A stretch of 33,018 nucleotides of DNA from JACRDV01 sp024860865 [NCBI: Methanobacteriota archaeon] (GCA_024860865.1 JACRDV010000066.1:1-33018), one strand, 5' to 3'; positions 14,637 through 23,391 are shown, counted from the first letter of the stretch. Translations and numbers: made by a program. The notes: a model not told the origin generated them from the sequence alone.

Positions 14637-17600
14637 GTGTCTCCATCTCCTCATATTGTTTTACAATTTTTTTAATTATTGGTTTTACATCTGGGACATT
14701 TTTGACCTCAGCAAGTTTTGCAGCCTCATCAGCAATGACTGGCAAATATTTCTCAAAAATATTCATCCTTTCTTCTTCCATATGAGCTCGAACTTTTCGA
14801 GATAAATGGATTTGTAGCTCTCTTGCAACGTCCATTAATGCATTTTTAATCTCATGAAGTATCTCATCTTCAGCCGATACAGCTTGCTTTCCAGCTGAAA
14901 TATATGGAACAAAAGTTGATACAAGATTAACAAAAATACTAATTGGAGCACTTTCGTTGGTCTTAATGCCGTAGCGCTTCCAGTCAATGCTGTTCACAGC
15001 TTCAGTTATTGCACATGCCCCAGCATCAAAAGTTAATGGAACTCTGTTTGCAAATCTCATAATCTCCATTTCTGTTCCATTTTGTGTCTTATGCCCCGCA
15101 TTTCCACCATGAGCTATGCCAGCCTCTATCAAAAATGGGATGCCACCGCGATAGGTCTTAGGTTTGCGCGTACTTGCAGCCACAAACTCTGCATTTAGCA
15201 TCTCTTTTTGGCCTTTTTTAATCACTTCTTCGCCAATTGGTCTCAATCCGTCGCCAGAAGGGGCGATGAATTTAATCCTTTGAAAAGCTTTGATTATTCT
15301 CTCTGCATCTTCCCAATTCAACTGTGTCGGCTCTTTTTCCATATCAACTTTAGAAATTTTGGCTATTTCATAGACTTTGTCACCGGAAATTCTAGAAAAC
15401 TCTTTCATTAAAAATGTTCCAAGCTTATGCGCATTAGTGCGATTTGCAAAATATAGCAAGTCATCAGCAGTTAATCCTCTTGGATGGGGTGAAATCTCCT
15501 CAGGCTGCTCTGGAACTTCTTTTACAAGTCTATCAAATATAATGGGTTCTTTATTATCAGGTTCATAAAAAGTGATTTTTGCATGGGGGTTTGCAATTGC
15601 AGTTTTCTTTATGTATTCAAGTGGTCCTCTTTCGCCCCTAACATATTGCACATCTTTAACTTCTACTTTGACTTGAGTTCCCCTAAATCCCCCCTCCTTT
15701 TGTTCTTGCTCAATTATTCTTCCTTCATTTTTTTCAACATCTACTAAAACTTTAAGTTCATAAACAGTTCCATTACCAGTACCTGTTTTAATATAAGTTG
15801 GTTTGCCGGTAGACATTTGAGAGAAAAGAGTAACTCCAGAATTATGAACAACAACTCCATTTGCAATGAAGTTATGAGAATGATCAATCTCTAAATCATA
15901 TACGTACTCATCATCATTAATAACTTTCTTTATTTCTTTAACTTTTAACCAAATTATATCACTGTTAGCTAGCTTATCTATTTTCAAAATAGGTTCGTTC
16001 AATCCATAGATTCTTTCATGCGATGAAATCGATTTAATTATACTCAACGCGTTTTGTAAAGTACGTCTTGTGATATTGTTTTTTTTAATCGCAGTTTTAA
16101 CATCAGAAGGTATTAACTTACTGGAGATGTTTAAAGTTTTAAAAATCTTATTTACCTGTTCTGAAATATTTGGAATTATATCTGAGCACGTATTGTGTTT
16201 TTTCGTATTTTCTAAATATCTAATGAGCTTAGATTGCTTATAATTTGAAAAACCTATAATTTTGCTGAAAGCCTTAATGTTCGGTTTACCACATATGGCA
16301 AGTACAAATTCCTTTTCCTTTTTCTTGCGGATACTAGGAATTATACCAAACATTAACAAAATTAGTGCAAGTTTTCTAATAACATTTTCATTATGTAAAG
16401 TCAAAACCAACTCTTTCTTATTAACACAGACGGAAGCTTCCGCATCAAATAATCCTCTAACATAGGCTGCTAGTTGGTCGTAGGGAAGTGTTAAAACTAT
16501 ATTTGGAACATCAAAAGAATGAGATTTTGCTCCAGAAGGAACTCCAAAGCAATGTAAGAGGTTTGAAACCATGTTAGAAGAAAAATGTGAACTATAACAT
16601 CCGCTTCCTCTATCATCATAATAAAACCGAGGGGTGGCTGCAAATAATTCTTTAGTAGTATTTTCTATTGTCTTTACAGTACCAAAATCACCATCAGTAA
16701 AAGTGATGTTAGTACCCCATCTTTTGTCGGATTTGCATATGTTACCATCACCTGCTACTGCCCCTGCGAACCAAAGTAGATGGGGATTTGTCCATATTGG
16801 AATATTAAAATAAGTCCCATTTCGACCTATCCTATTTATTTTTTCTAAAATCTCTTCATCATCAAATCCTGCATCTCGAGATAAATTAATCAAACAATTT
16901 ATGGTTGGTCTTCCACGAGGACTGTTGCCATTAATTTTTCTAAGCCAACCCCTTAATCTATCATAATGGATATTATGCTTTCTAGCAATATTTCTTAGGG
17001 AAGTATATTTTTTCTTTAAATTTGCGATGATTTTTAGTACAAATTCTTGATTGTCAACTTGATATTTATTCCAGTTGAATAATGAAATCACAGAGATTTT
17101 CTGGTTTTCATTTTGACGGGGAAGTTTTCTTACAGTTGCAATATAATCGTCTTGCTTTAATTCCTCAGCAGTTATCCACGTTGGTACTCCATTACGCAAT
17201 ACTAAGGTAGGATTATCAGGAGTAAGTTTGATTTCTCTTCCAAGAATAGTTTTAATTTTAATTAAATTTTTATTTTTAATTTTCCAACAGTTAACTATCG
17301 GCTTATGTTCTAACTTCAAAGTATCTAAGTTTAATGCAAATACCTTTTCTCCTATTTTATTATTGTTAACGATTTCTTTTATAGGTAAGATTGAGCCATT
17401 AGCTAAAGGTATTAAAGTATCTCCTGTCATGCAGGCGCCGATCCCCTGCTGTCCACGCATTTGCATTGATCGATGGAATTTTGTCCCAGCCAACATCTTC
17501 CCAAAAACTTTAGGAATAAAAACAAGTGGAATGCCTGGACCATTATCATCAACGATTACCTTATAATGTTCTTTCTCAACTTCCCACCAAGTCTTTAGCA

Positions 17601-17961
17601 TCTCAACTTTATCTGGATCAACTTCTTTTTTGCTTTCATCAATTTTAATTCCAAATTCGCGTGCTTGTTCAATGTTCATGTTTAGTGCTTCACGAATCTC
17701 ACTTGGGCTGAAAACTCTGTTTCGAATGGCTGTTGTTTCAAAAACTTTCTCGATCTTCACTTTAACATCCGGCAGAATACCTGCTTCCTCGCAGGCATCC
17801 AAGCTATTGCTAACTAATTCATGCACAATCGTCGTCATTGAGCGCAGCTTACCGGAATAGCCTAAATGCTGCCTATTTTTTCTGAAAAATTCAGCTAGAG
17901 AGACCTCTTTGAATTCTCTAAACAAAGTATCAGCTGAAAGTGTTTGACTTTCCAAGAACAT
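14608..17961 (-). CDS. top6B: DNA topoisomerase VI subunit B with in-frame intein
   Basis: The 1117-residue precursor is a GHKL ATPase subunit interrupted by a 531-residue intein (residues 177-707). The N-extein has the Bergerat ATP site: HELVSNSLDACEEAG (N box, 48-62) and VIVDDNGPGIP (G1 box, 135-145). MRGQQGIGA (G2, the ATP lid) stops exactly at the intein, and the C-extein resumes SGVTLFSQMSTGKP. The rest holds the H2TH region, the transducer domain (NANPHAKITF) with its switch Lys motif region, and a helical C-terminus. The spliced product is about 586 residues, normal for the family. A GGAGG site sits 5 bases before the ATG. Splicing must occur before the subunit can bind ATP properly. 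Confidence 0.92.
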   Translation of the reverse strand: MFLESQTLSADTLFREFKEVSLAEFFRKNRQHLGYSGKLRSMTTIVHELVSNSLDACEEAGILPDVKVKIEKVFETTAIRNRVFSPSEIREALNMNIEQAREFGIKIDESKKEVDPDKVEMLKTWWEVEKEHYKVIVDDNGPGIPLVFIPKVFGKMLAGTKFHRSMQMRGQQGIGACMTGDTLIPLANGSILPIKEIVNNNKIGEKVFALNLDTLKLEHKPIVNCWKIKNKNLIKIKTILGREIKLTPDNPTLVLRNGVPTWITAEELKQDDYIATVRKLPRQNENQKISVISLFNWNKYQVDNQEFVLKIIANLKKKYTSLRNIARKHNIHYDRLRGWLRKINGNSPRGRPTINCLINLSRDAGFDDEEILEKINRIGRNGTYFNIPIWTNPHLLWFAGAVAGDGNICKSDKRWGTNITFTDGDFGTVKTIENTTKELFAATPRFYYDDRGSGCYSSHFSSNMVSNLLHCFGVPSGAKSHSFDVPNIVLTLPYDQLAAYVRGLFDAEASVCVNKKELVLTLHNENVIRKLALILLMFGIIPSIRKKKEKEFVLAICGKPNIKAFSKIIGFSNYKQSKLIRYLENTKKHNTCSDIIPNISEQVNKIFKTLNISSKLIPSDVKTAIKKNNITRRTLQNALSIIKSISSHERIYGLNEPILKIDKLANSDIIWLKVKEIKKVINDDEYVYDLEIDHSHNFIANGVVVHNSGVTLFSQMSTGKPTYIKTGTGNGTVYELKVLVDVEKNEGRIIEQEQKEGGFRGTQVKVEVKDVQYVRGERGPLEYIKKTAIANPHAKITFYEPDNKEPIIFDRLVKEVPEQPEEISPHPRGLTADDLLYFANRTNAHKLGTFLMKEFSRISGDKVYEIAKISKVDMEKEPTQLNWEDAERIIKAFQRIKFIAPSGDGLRPIGEEVIKKGQKEMLNAEFVAASTRKPKTYRGGIPFLIEAGIAHGGNAGHKTQNGTEMEIMRFANRVPLTFDAGACAITEAVNSIDWKRYGIKTNESAPISIFVNLVSTFVPYISAGKQAVSAEDEILHEIKNALMDVARELQIHLSRKVRAHMEEERMNIFEKYLPVIADEAAKLAEVKNVPDVKPIIKKIVKQYEEMETHGQENKDVE
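15841..17433 (-). mobile_element. Intein with LAGLIDADG homing endonuclease in top6B
   Basis: The intein begins with Cys1 (CMTGDTLIPLANGS, block A) and ends with EIDHSHNFIANGVVVHN before Ser+1 (blocks F and G; penultimate His and terminal Asn present). Two LAGLIDADG-type motifs are visible, LWFAGAVAGDGNI near precursor residue 397 and AAYVRGLFDAEASV near 498, with the acidic residues kept. A helix-turn-helix-like segment (SLRNIARKHNIHYDRLRGWL) precedes them. Block B reads LTPDNPTLV, so the usual TxxH histidine is Asn (precursor residue 250). Splicing chemistry otherwise appears intact. The insertion point is the ATP-lid motif of Top6B, a conserved site typical of homing. Confidence 0.9.
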
Positions 17962-18120
17962 TATCCTCCATAGTTAGACATTATAACCTACTATAACATG
18001 ATATTTTGAAGGTTTAACAGTAATTTGACCATTGTTTCTTAAATAAAGGTTTTTACTGCCTCCTTATTATTTAAGGTAACATATATAAAGCTTTTTTCAT
18101 TAAATAAGCCATGCAGCAGC

Positions 18121-18684
18121 TTAAACTGGCTTCCAAATCTCTGTAGCCTTCTTTTTAAGCTCATCTCTTTTTCTTTCAAGGAATTTGTAGACAGATCCAT
18201 GTGTTGACCCTGTCAACAACATCCTCAAAGCCTCTCTAGTCACATCAATCTGCTCAAAAGTACCAATCATTCCAATTGTTTTTCCGTAAACTGAAATTGA
18301 AGCGCCAGTTAATTGTTCAATGGTTTTCCTAGTTTTTCCTTCTTCTCCAATTACTCTCCCCTTGTATCTTTTTAGCGCTTTTTCAGACTCTCCAACAAAA
18401 TCTGTTAAATCTAAGACTTCAAGGGCATATTCTTCATCAAGCAGTTTAAAAGCTCGTTGAGGGTTAAATCCTCTGCCAATCGCCTGAATAATATCCTTTG
18501 CTCTCAAAAGTAACAAGGGATCTTTTGCATCATTAACTAATTCAATAGTTACTTCCCCTGTTTGGGAGTCAACTTCAATTTCGGTATGGGTAGCCGTCTC
18601 GATTTCCTTTTTAATTTTGCCATTCTCCCCCAAAACTACCCCAATTCTATCCATAGGTATCCGCAGATATTCTCTAGCTTCCAA
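18121..18684 (-). CDS. Two-KH-domain RNA-binding protein, archaeal Dim2/Pno1 homologue
   Basis: The 187-residue protein has KH1 with VVLGENGKIKKEIE (about 17-30) and KH2 with VIGEEGKTRKTIEQLTG (111-127), plus the family end HGSVYKFLERKRDELKKK. Archaeal Dim2 binds the 3' end region of pre-16S rRNA and works with late small-subunit maturation factors. It starts 11 bases inside the end of rio1 (18674-18684), consistent with co-translation of two 30S maturation proteins. A spacer of about 160 bases follows before top6B. The family is confident; partners are inferred from homologues. Confidence 0.88.
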   Translation of the reverse strand: MEAREYLRIPMDRIGVVLGENGKIKKEIETATHTEIEVDSQTGEVTIELVNDAKDPLLLLRAKDIIQAIGRGFNPQRAFKLLDEEYALEVLDLTDFVGESEKALKRYKGRVIGEEGKTRKTIEQLTGASISVYGKTIGMIGTFEQIDVTREALRMLLTGSTHGSVYKFLERKRDELKKKATEIWKPV

Positions 18685-19462
18685 CTTTCTCCCCTCTGAT
18701 TTTTCTAAGAGCTTCTTTTTCGTCTGGTACTGAAATTCTTAATTTGTCTCTAAAATATCTTAAAATATTTCGTACATCGCGCTCAAGAAAACTTTCAGCC
18801 ATGGGATGCTCAATTGTTACTGCTTGACCCCAATCAATTAATATTGGTTTATCATTGAACATCAGTACATTATACTCGCTAATATCAGCATGGACTAGCT
18901 CAGCATTAACATAGAGTTTTTTAATAAATTTAAGCAATAAATCTAAAACTTTCTCTGGATTTTCTGGAGGAGAATCTTTCATAAGTGGAGCAGCATTTCC
19001 CTTTTTATCGCCAATGAATTGCATGACCAAAACGTTATTAAGCACAACAAAAGGTTTGGGAGCATAAACTCTGACTTCAGCTGCTTTTTCCAAATTTCTG
19101 AATTCTTTTTTAGCCCAAGTATACACTATATGTCTATGATCTTTTTTAGTTCCAGTAAAGCGTGGATCACCACTTATATATTGCCACATTGTGCGAAAGT
19201 CTGATGTTGCAATTCGATAAATTTTTAAAGCAATTATGTTGTCGCTTTTATAGGCCCGAAAAATATTTGCTTCTTTTCCCGTGCTCACAGGACCATTAAC
19301 AGTATCGATCACTCCTCTATTGGCTAAATCATAAAGAGTTAAAAGAGTTGACTTATCAAAAACTTCACTGCAAACTTTTCGATCCTCATCCGTCTTAAAA
19401 ACTTTTTCAGGCTTTGTAATTTTTCGCTCTAATTTTCTCTCAATCCGTTCAAACCTTGACAA
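18674..19462 (-). CDS. rio1: RIO1-type serine/threonine kinase/ATPase
   Basis: The 262-residue protein shows the RIO1 fold: nucleotide loop STGKEANIF, catalytic lysine in IALKIYR, flexible-loop region, catalytic HADISEYNVL and metal-binding ILIDWGQAV. Family members act as ATPases in late 40S/30S assembly and rRNA processing. The N-terminus is short and basic, as in other archaeal RIO1. Its start is 6 bases after the aIF1A stop, and its end overlaps the Dim2 gene, so the run aIF1A-rio1-dim2 is a translation and ribosome-maturation operon. Confidence 0.93.
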   Translation of the reverse strand: MSRFERIERKLERKITKPEKVFKTDEDRKVCSEVFDKSTLLTLYDLANRGVIDTVNGPVSTGKEANIFRAYKSDNIIALKIYRIATSDFRTMWQYISGDPRFTGTKKDHRHIVYTWAKKEFRNLEKAAEVRVYAPKPFVVLNNVLVMQFIGDKKGNAAPLMKDSPPENPEKVLDLLLKFIKKLYVNAELVHADISEYNVLMFNDKPILIDWGQAVTIEHPMAESFLERDVRNILRYFRDKLRISVPDEKEALRKIRGEKVGS

Positions 19463-19468
19463 ACTGAC

Positions 19469-19780
19469 CTACCTATAACTAGAGAAACGATGATATCCTT
19501 GTTTCCTGAGCCAATCTGACTGCCCTCTTGTATATCGCCAAATTACATCTGCGCGGTCAGCCTGAAATGACCATGGTACAACCAAAACCAGATCCCCTGC
19601 ACGGATCCAAATTCTCTTACGAATTTTTCCGGGAATTCGGCAAACTCTTACTTTACTATCTATGCAACGGACATTTATGTGATTAGCACCAAGCATTTGT
19701 TCTACAATTCCAAGAAGTTCCCCTTCCTTAGGGATTTTTACTTTTTCAATTTTCTCTTGGACTGGTTTCTTTTTTTGCAG
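19469..19780 (-). CDS. eif1A: Translation initiation factor aIF1A, probable CTG start
   Basis: The OB-fold protein contains the family core VKIPKEGELLGIVEQMLGAN, VRVCRIPGKIRKRIWIRAGD and DVIWRYTRGQSDWLR. An ATG at 19696 would delete the basic tail and the first OB strand. Between that ATG and the in-frame stop at 19808-19810 there is no ATG, GTG or TTG. CTG at 19780-19778 gives 102 residues beginning (M)QKKKPVQEKIEKVKIPKEGE, exactly the expected aIF1A start. GAGG lies 8 bases before it, inside the end of tyrS. An ATT farther in is a weaker alternative. aIF1A promotes start-site selection on the 30S subunit, so an inefficient start codon in its own gene could be autoregulatory. Confidence 0.88.
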   Translation of the reverse strand: MQKKKPVQEKIEKVKIPKEGELLGIVEQMLGANHINVRCIDSKVRVCRIPGKIRKRIWIRAGDLVLVVPWSFQADRADVIWRYTRGQSDWLRKQGYHRFSSYR

Positions 19781-19791
19781 GTTGTTTCCCT

Positions 19792-20853
19792 CTAAGCTTT
19801 TAGAATTTCAAGCAACTCAGGTTTTTGTTCAAAGTACTTGCGAACTGGAGCTAGCAACCTAATAAGGTTTTCTGAAACTGCGTTTTTAAGGTCTAAAGGA
19901 TGCAGCCCGCCTTCCCGATAAATTTTCTCAAGTTCAGCATAAGATTGTAATTCTAACGGGCCACCGTACTTTGATTCCCTCTCGATTCGAAAAATTCCGT
20001 CATTTCTAAATATAATATATTTGCAAATCTCAAGGACTGGATTAAATTCGATTTGTTTTTCTGGACAAAATGCTTTAGAAATTTTCTGTTGAATTGCTTC
20101 AGGAGAATCGTGCACACAAACAAAAGTCTCAGGCCTACTCTTTGACATCTTGGAGCTAATTATTGTGTCTAACTTTTCATCTTCGTCTAATCCCATCTTT
20201 TGTATACCGCTTAGCCCCATTAGAAGAGAGGTATGAACGGCAATTGGTTTTTGATAACCTAATTTATCGGCAACCTCTCTTGCTAGTATATGTGCCTTGC
20301 GCTGGTCCATTCCTCCATATGCAACATCCACGCCCAACAAAAATATATCTGTAACTTGCATTGGAGGGTAAATCAGCAAAGAGGCTTTAAGATTTTCATC
20401 TAAAATAGACCTGCCCATAATTGTTAAACTTCGCCGCAAACGGGCTAAGCTAACTTGATCTGCAATTTTTAGAACATTTTCCCAATAGCCCGCCTTCTGG
20501 ACGAGCTCAGATGCGAACATAAATTTTGTTCTCTTCGGATCAACCCCCAATGCCAAAAAACAATGCTTAAAATATTCGCCTACTTTTTGGATTTTGTCGA
20601 GGTCTCCGCCCATCTTCTCATTTATCCATGCATGAAGGTCTGCCAACAAAACTATGAAGTCAAATCCCACATCTGTAAAATCTTTAATTTTATTTACTGT
20701 CATTACCCAGCCTATATGTATAAGACCTGAAGGTTCGTAACCCTGATATGCTAGCAACCTATCTTTTGTTTCTAAGCGCTCGCGTAGCTCATTTAATGTG
20801 ATTATCTCCTCAGTTCCGCGAGAAATTAGATGGAGTCTTTTTTCAATATCCAT
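19792..20853 (-). CDS. tyrS: Tyrosyl-tRNA synthetase
   Basis: The 353-residue class I synthetase follows the archaeal/eukaryotic TyrRS plan: GYEPSGLIHIGW (HIGH-type motif with Trp as fourth residue, 46-49), FIVLLADLHAWIN, YPPMQVTDIFLLGVDVAYGGMDQRK, and SSKMSKSRPE as the KMSKS loop, with HPLDLKNAV near the end. It charges tRNA-Tyr. The frame is open upstream to 20904, but the extra residues are unlike the family and overlap gfcR. The ATG at 20853 gives the normal N-terminus and leaves 19 bases after gfcR. Its last codons contain the Shine-Dalgarno site of aIF1A, so the genes are tightly packed in one operon. Confidence 0.92.
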   Translation of the reverse strand: MDIEKRLHLISRGTEEIITLNELRERLETKDRLLAYQGYEPSGLIHIGWVMTVNKIKDFTDVGFDFIVLLADLHAWINEKMGGDLDKIQKVGEYFKHCFLALGVDPKRTKFMFASELVQKAGYWENVLKIADQVSLARLRRSLTIMGRSILDENLKASLLIYPPMQVTDIFLLGVDVAYGGMDQRKAHILAREVADKLGYQKPIAVHTSLLMGLSGIQKMGLDEDEKLDTIISSKMSKSRPETFVCVHDSPEAIQQKISKAFCPEKQIEFNPVLEICKYIIFRNDGIFRIERESKYGGPLELQSYAELEKIYREGGLHPLDLKNAVSENLIRLLAPVRKYFEQKPELLEILKA

Positions 20854-20872
20854 GGTAAAACCTAAAATTAAT

Positions 20873-21589
20873 TTAAGATATTTGAGGCTCCGGTAGCTCT
20901 GCAATAATTTTCACTGGGCAATTTGCTGCTTGTTTCACTGTTTTTGTTCCGACTTCTCCCACACCAACCAGCACAAAAATTCCAGCAACATTTGCTTTTG
21001 CTTTATGAACTAAATTAATTAATGCCTTTTGAGTTTCTCCAGTTCTAATTATATCATCGACAATTAAAACTTGTTCGCCTTTTTTTACCGCCCAGACTGG
21101 CAAATACAAGCTCATTAAAACTCCCGAAGAGCCTGGGCTATAAGTTTCCTCTAAAAATTCTTTTACACCGATTTCTTTACGATTCTTTGAATAAACTATA
21201 TCCACTCCAAACTCATTTGCAATTAGAACTGCAATAGGAATGCCATCTGTTGCAGCTGTTAAAACTTTATCTATTTTTATTCCCTCAAATGACGTTTTTG
21301 CAAGCTCAGCGCAACGCCTCATTAACAAAAGGTCACTTAAAATTCCGTAGTTATCAAAGTAACCCTCTGCATTAAATGCTACCCTTTGGGTTATCTCTCT
21401 CTTTAAGTCAAATTCTGTGCTTAATGCTTGTATCAACTGCTTAGCGCGCTTATGGCTCGGAAGCACATGTCCCTTAATATATCGATTGAGCACAGTTATT
21501 GGAAGACTAGTTCGTTTGGAGAGCTCCTCGTAAGTAGTAGTTCGCTTCATTTGTTTAAGTAAATCAATGGCTTTTAATCGAAGCCACAT
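20873..21589 (-). CDS. gfcR: GfcR-type transcription regulator (HTH plus phosphoribosyltransferase domain)
   Basis: An N-terminal helix-turn-helix (TYEELSKRTSLPITVLNRYIKG) is joined to a type I phosphoribosyltransferase domain with the PRPP loop VLIVDDIIRTGETQKAL and a TAATDGIPIA segment. In haloarchaea GfcR of this architecture is a DNA-binding regulator of sugar metabolism, not an orotate PRTase. I start at the ATG at 21589 (238 residues), preceded by GGAG at a short spacing. TTG at 21631 or GTG at 21628 would add 13-14 residues. A TATA-like AAATATAAATAG lies about 45 bases before 21631. It heads the gfcR-tyrS-aIF1A-rio1 run, which suggests that PRPP level may influence this translation operon. 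Confidence 0.85.
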   Translation of the reverse strand: MWLRLKAIDLLKQMKRTTTYEELSKRTSLPITVLNRYIKGHVLPSHKRAKQLIQALSTEFDLKREITQRVAFNAEGYFDNYGILSDLLLMRRCAELAKTSFEGIKIDKVLTAATDGIPIAVLIANEFGVDIVYSKNRKEIGVKEFLEETYSPGSSGVLMSLYLPVWAVKKGEQVLIVDDIIRTGETQKALINLVHKAKANVAGIFVLVGVGEVGTKTVKQAANCPVKIIAELPEPQIS

Positions 21590-21729
21590 GCTCTCCAGAT
21601 GGGTAGGTTCTGCTTCCAAAGGTGTCACCAAAAGTTTAACAAAATTATGTATAAATTCGAGACAGCTCTATTTATATTTTGAGCTGCTTCCTAAAAAATT
21701 GAACATTTTATATATTTTTAGCCGAAAGT

Positions 21730-23079
21730 TTAAAATTCAATAGTTTTTGTTCGCTCCACGACTTCTTGAATTTGTTGCTTTGCTGTTCCAATGTATTTAG
21801 CAGGATCCAATGCCTCCTCTATCTCCTCAGATTTTAGATAACGAGTTACAGCTGGGTTAGATTTCAAAACTTCTGCAAGCGTCTTTTGGGTATTCCATAC
21901 CTCCATTGCACATTTTCTAACAATTTCATGAGCTTCTTGTCTGCCCAATCCTTTGTTAACTAGGGCCAGCACAATTGATTCAGTCATAATTAATCCTTTG
22001 GTTAGATGCAGATTCCTAGCGATGTTTTCAGGATAAATGTGCAGACCTTCTAGAACTTTTTTAAAGGTTTTTAGCTGTTCATCCAAAAGAATAAATGCCT
22101 CTGGGATTATTGCCCTTTCACACGAACTGTTGCTTAAATCTCTTTCATGCCAAGATACAACATTTTCAAGAGCTGGAATAACTGTTCCTCGCAAAATTTT
22201 TGCTAGCCCAGAAATTTTCTCACTATTAATTGGATTTCTTTTGTGTGGCAAAGCTGTTGATCCTACTTGGGTTTCTTCTTTAAATGGCTCTTCAACTTCT
22301 CTTATTTCAGTCCTTTGGAGGTTACGAATTTCTGTTGCAAATTTATCGAGCGAAGAAGAAATTAAAGCTAATAAACAAATCAACTCTGATAGTCTATCGC
22401 GTGGCACAATTTGAGTTGTAATTGGTGCAGCTCTTAAACCAAGATATTGCATTGCAAGGTTTTGTATTTCTTTAGCATGAGAACCAAACCCGGCTTGTGT
22501 GCCAACAACGCCGCTCATTTTTCCAACACAAACTCTATCTCGGCATTGTTCTAGTCGCTCAATATGCCGCATGATTTCGTCCGCCCAAACTGCAAACTTA
22601 TGGCCAAAAACATAGACCGTTGCGTGAATGCCATGCGTCCTTCCAACGCATAAAGTGTCTTTATGCGAATTTGCTAAGTGCGCAATTAATTTCAAAATAT
22701 CTATCAAATCTTTTCTAAATATTTCTAATGCATCCTTAATTTGGAGAGCCAGAGATGTATCGATGATGTCATTGCTAGTTGCTCCAAGGTGTACCCAAGC
22801 GCCACTCTTCCCGCTGGCCTCTGTTAAGGCTTTCACTAGAGCCATCAAGTCGTGCTTAGTTTCCTCTTCAATTTCTTTAACTCGCTGAACTTTGATGAAT
22901 TTAGTTGTAGCTTTGCGCGAAATCTCTTCAGCAGCTTCTTTAGGAATATTTCCAACTGCTGCATGAGCTTTTGCTAAAGCAGCTTCAACTTCCAACATTT
23001 TTTGAATTTTATTTTCTTCAGTAAAAATTTGCCGCATCTCTTTGCTGCCATATCGATAATCAATTGGATGGATTGCCAT
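21730..23079 (-). CDS. purB: Adenylosuccinate lyase
   Basis: The 449-residue fumarase-superfamily enzyme has the signature GSTALPHKRNPINSE, the catalytic-base region VGRTHGIHA, and WVHLGATSNDIIDTS. It releases fumarate from SAICAR and from adenylosuccinate, acting twice in purine synthesis. Length and C-terminus are normal. CGGAG precedes the ATG by about 8 bases, and CATATTTAAAG some 20 bases farther up is a likely TATA box inside decayed DNA. The gene lies between gfcR and guaA on the same strand but with its own promoter region. Confidence 0.93.
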   Translation of the reverse strand: MAIHPIDYRYGSKEMRQIFTEENKIQKMLEVEAALAKAHAAVGNIPKEAAEEISRKATTKFIKVQRVKEIEEETKHDLMALVKALTEASGKSGAWVHLGATSNDIIDTSLALQIKDALEIFRKDLIDILKLIAHLANSHKDTLCVGRTHGIHATVYVFGHKFAVWADEIMRHIERLEQCRDRVCVGKMSGVVGTQAGFGSHAKEIQNLAMQYLGLRAAPITTQIVPRDRLSELICLLALISSSLDKFATEIRNLQRTEIREVEEPFKEETQVGSTALPHKRNPINSEKISGLAKILRGTVIPALENVVSWHERDLSNSSCERAIIPEAFILLDEQLKTFKKVLEGLHIYPENIARNLHLTKGLIMTESIVLALVNKGLGRQEAHEIVRKCAMEVWNTQKTLAEVLKSNPAVTRYLKSEEIEEALDPAKYIGTAKQQIQEVVERTKTIEF

Positions 23080-23083
23080 GTAC

Positions 23084-23326
23084 TTATCTCCGAAATTGCA
23101 TCTTTAAATATGTTTCAAATCCAGGATCATAAATTTCATATTTTCCATTTATACAAATAATCAAGAATCCTCTTATTTTTAGTAAGTAACTATATCTAAG
23201 TTATTAAAATTTATCAATGATCTTTAAGAACTCAATTATAGCATTTTTAGACAAAGGCTCTTCATGGGGATTTATTTTTCTTATCGACTCTGCCCCTCTT
23301 AATTCTAGGTTAAATATAATTAACAT
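23084..23326 (-). pseudogene. Decayed gene tail, perhaps C-terminus of an archaeal ATPase
   Basis: The spacer 23080-23391 is not empty. From an ATG at 23326 the minus strand reads 40 residues (FNLELRGAESIRKINPHEEP...) to a stop at 23204. In another frame it then reads YLLKIRGFLIICINGKYEIY and DPGFETYLKMQFRR to a stop at 23084. The second piece has the G-hh--NGKYEIYDP.F..YL pattern common at the winged-helix end of archaeal AAA ATPases. A frameshift and missing N-terminus show decay. The rest of the spacer is AT-rich promoter DNA. Confidence 0.4.
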
Positions 23327-23391
23327 AAAATCGATTATAGGTTAAATAAATATGGCAGAAATTGGCGCTTATTTTTCTATTATTTATATTC

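Noticed and set aside
19469-19696. aIF1A beginning at the first ATG (75 residues)
   Set aside because: It would lack the first OB-fold strand and basic tail, which are clearly encoded just upstream in the same frame.
20854-20904. N-terminal extension of TyrRS to 20904
   Set aside because: The added 17 residues are unlike the family and overlap gfcR; the ATG at 20853 fits.
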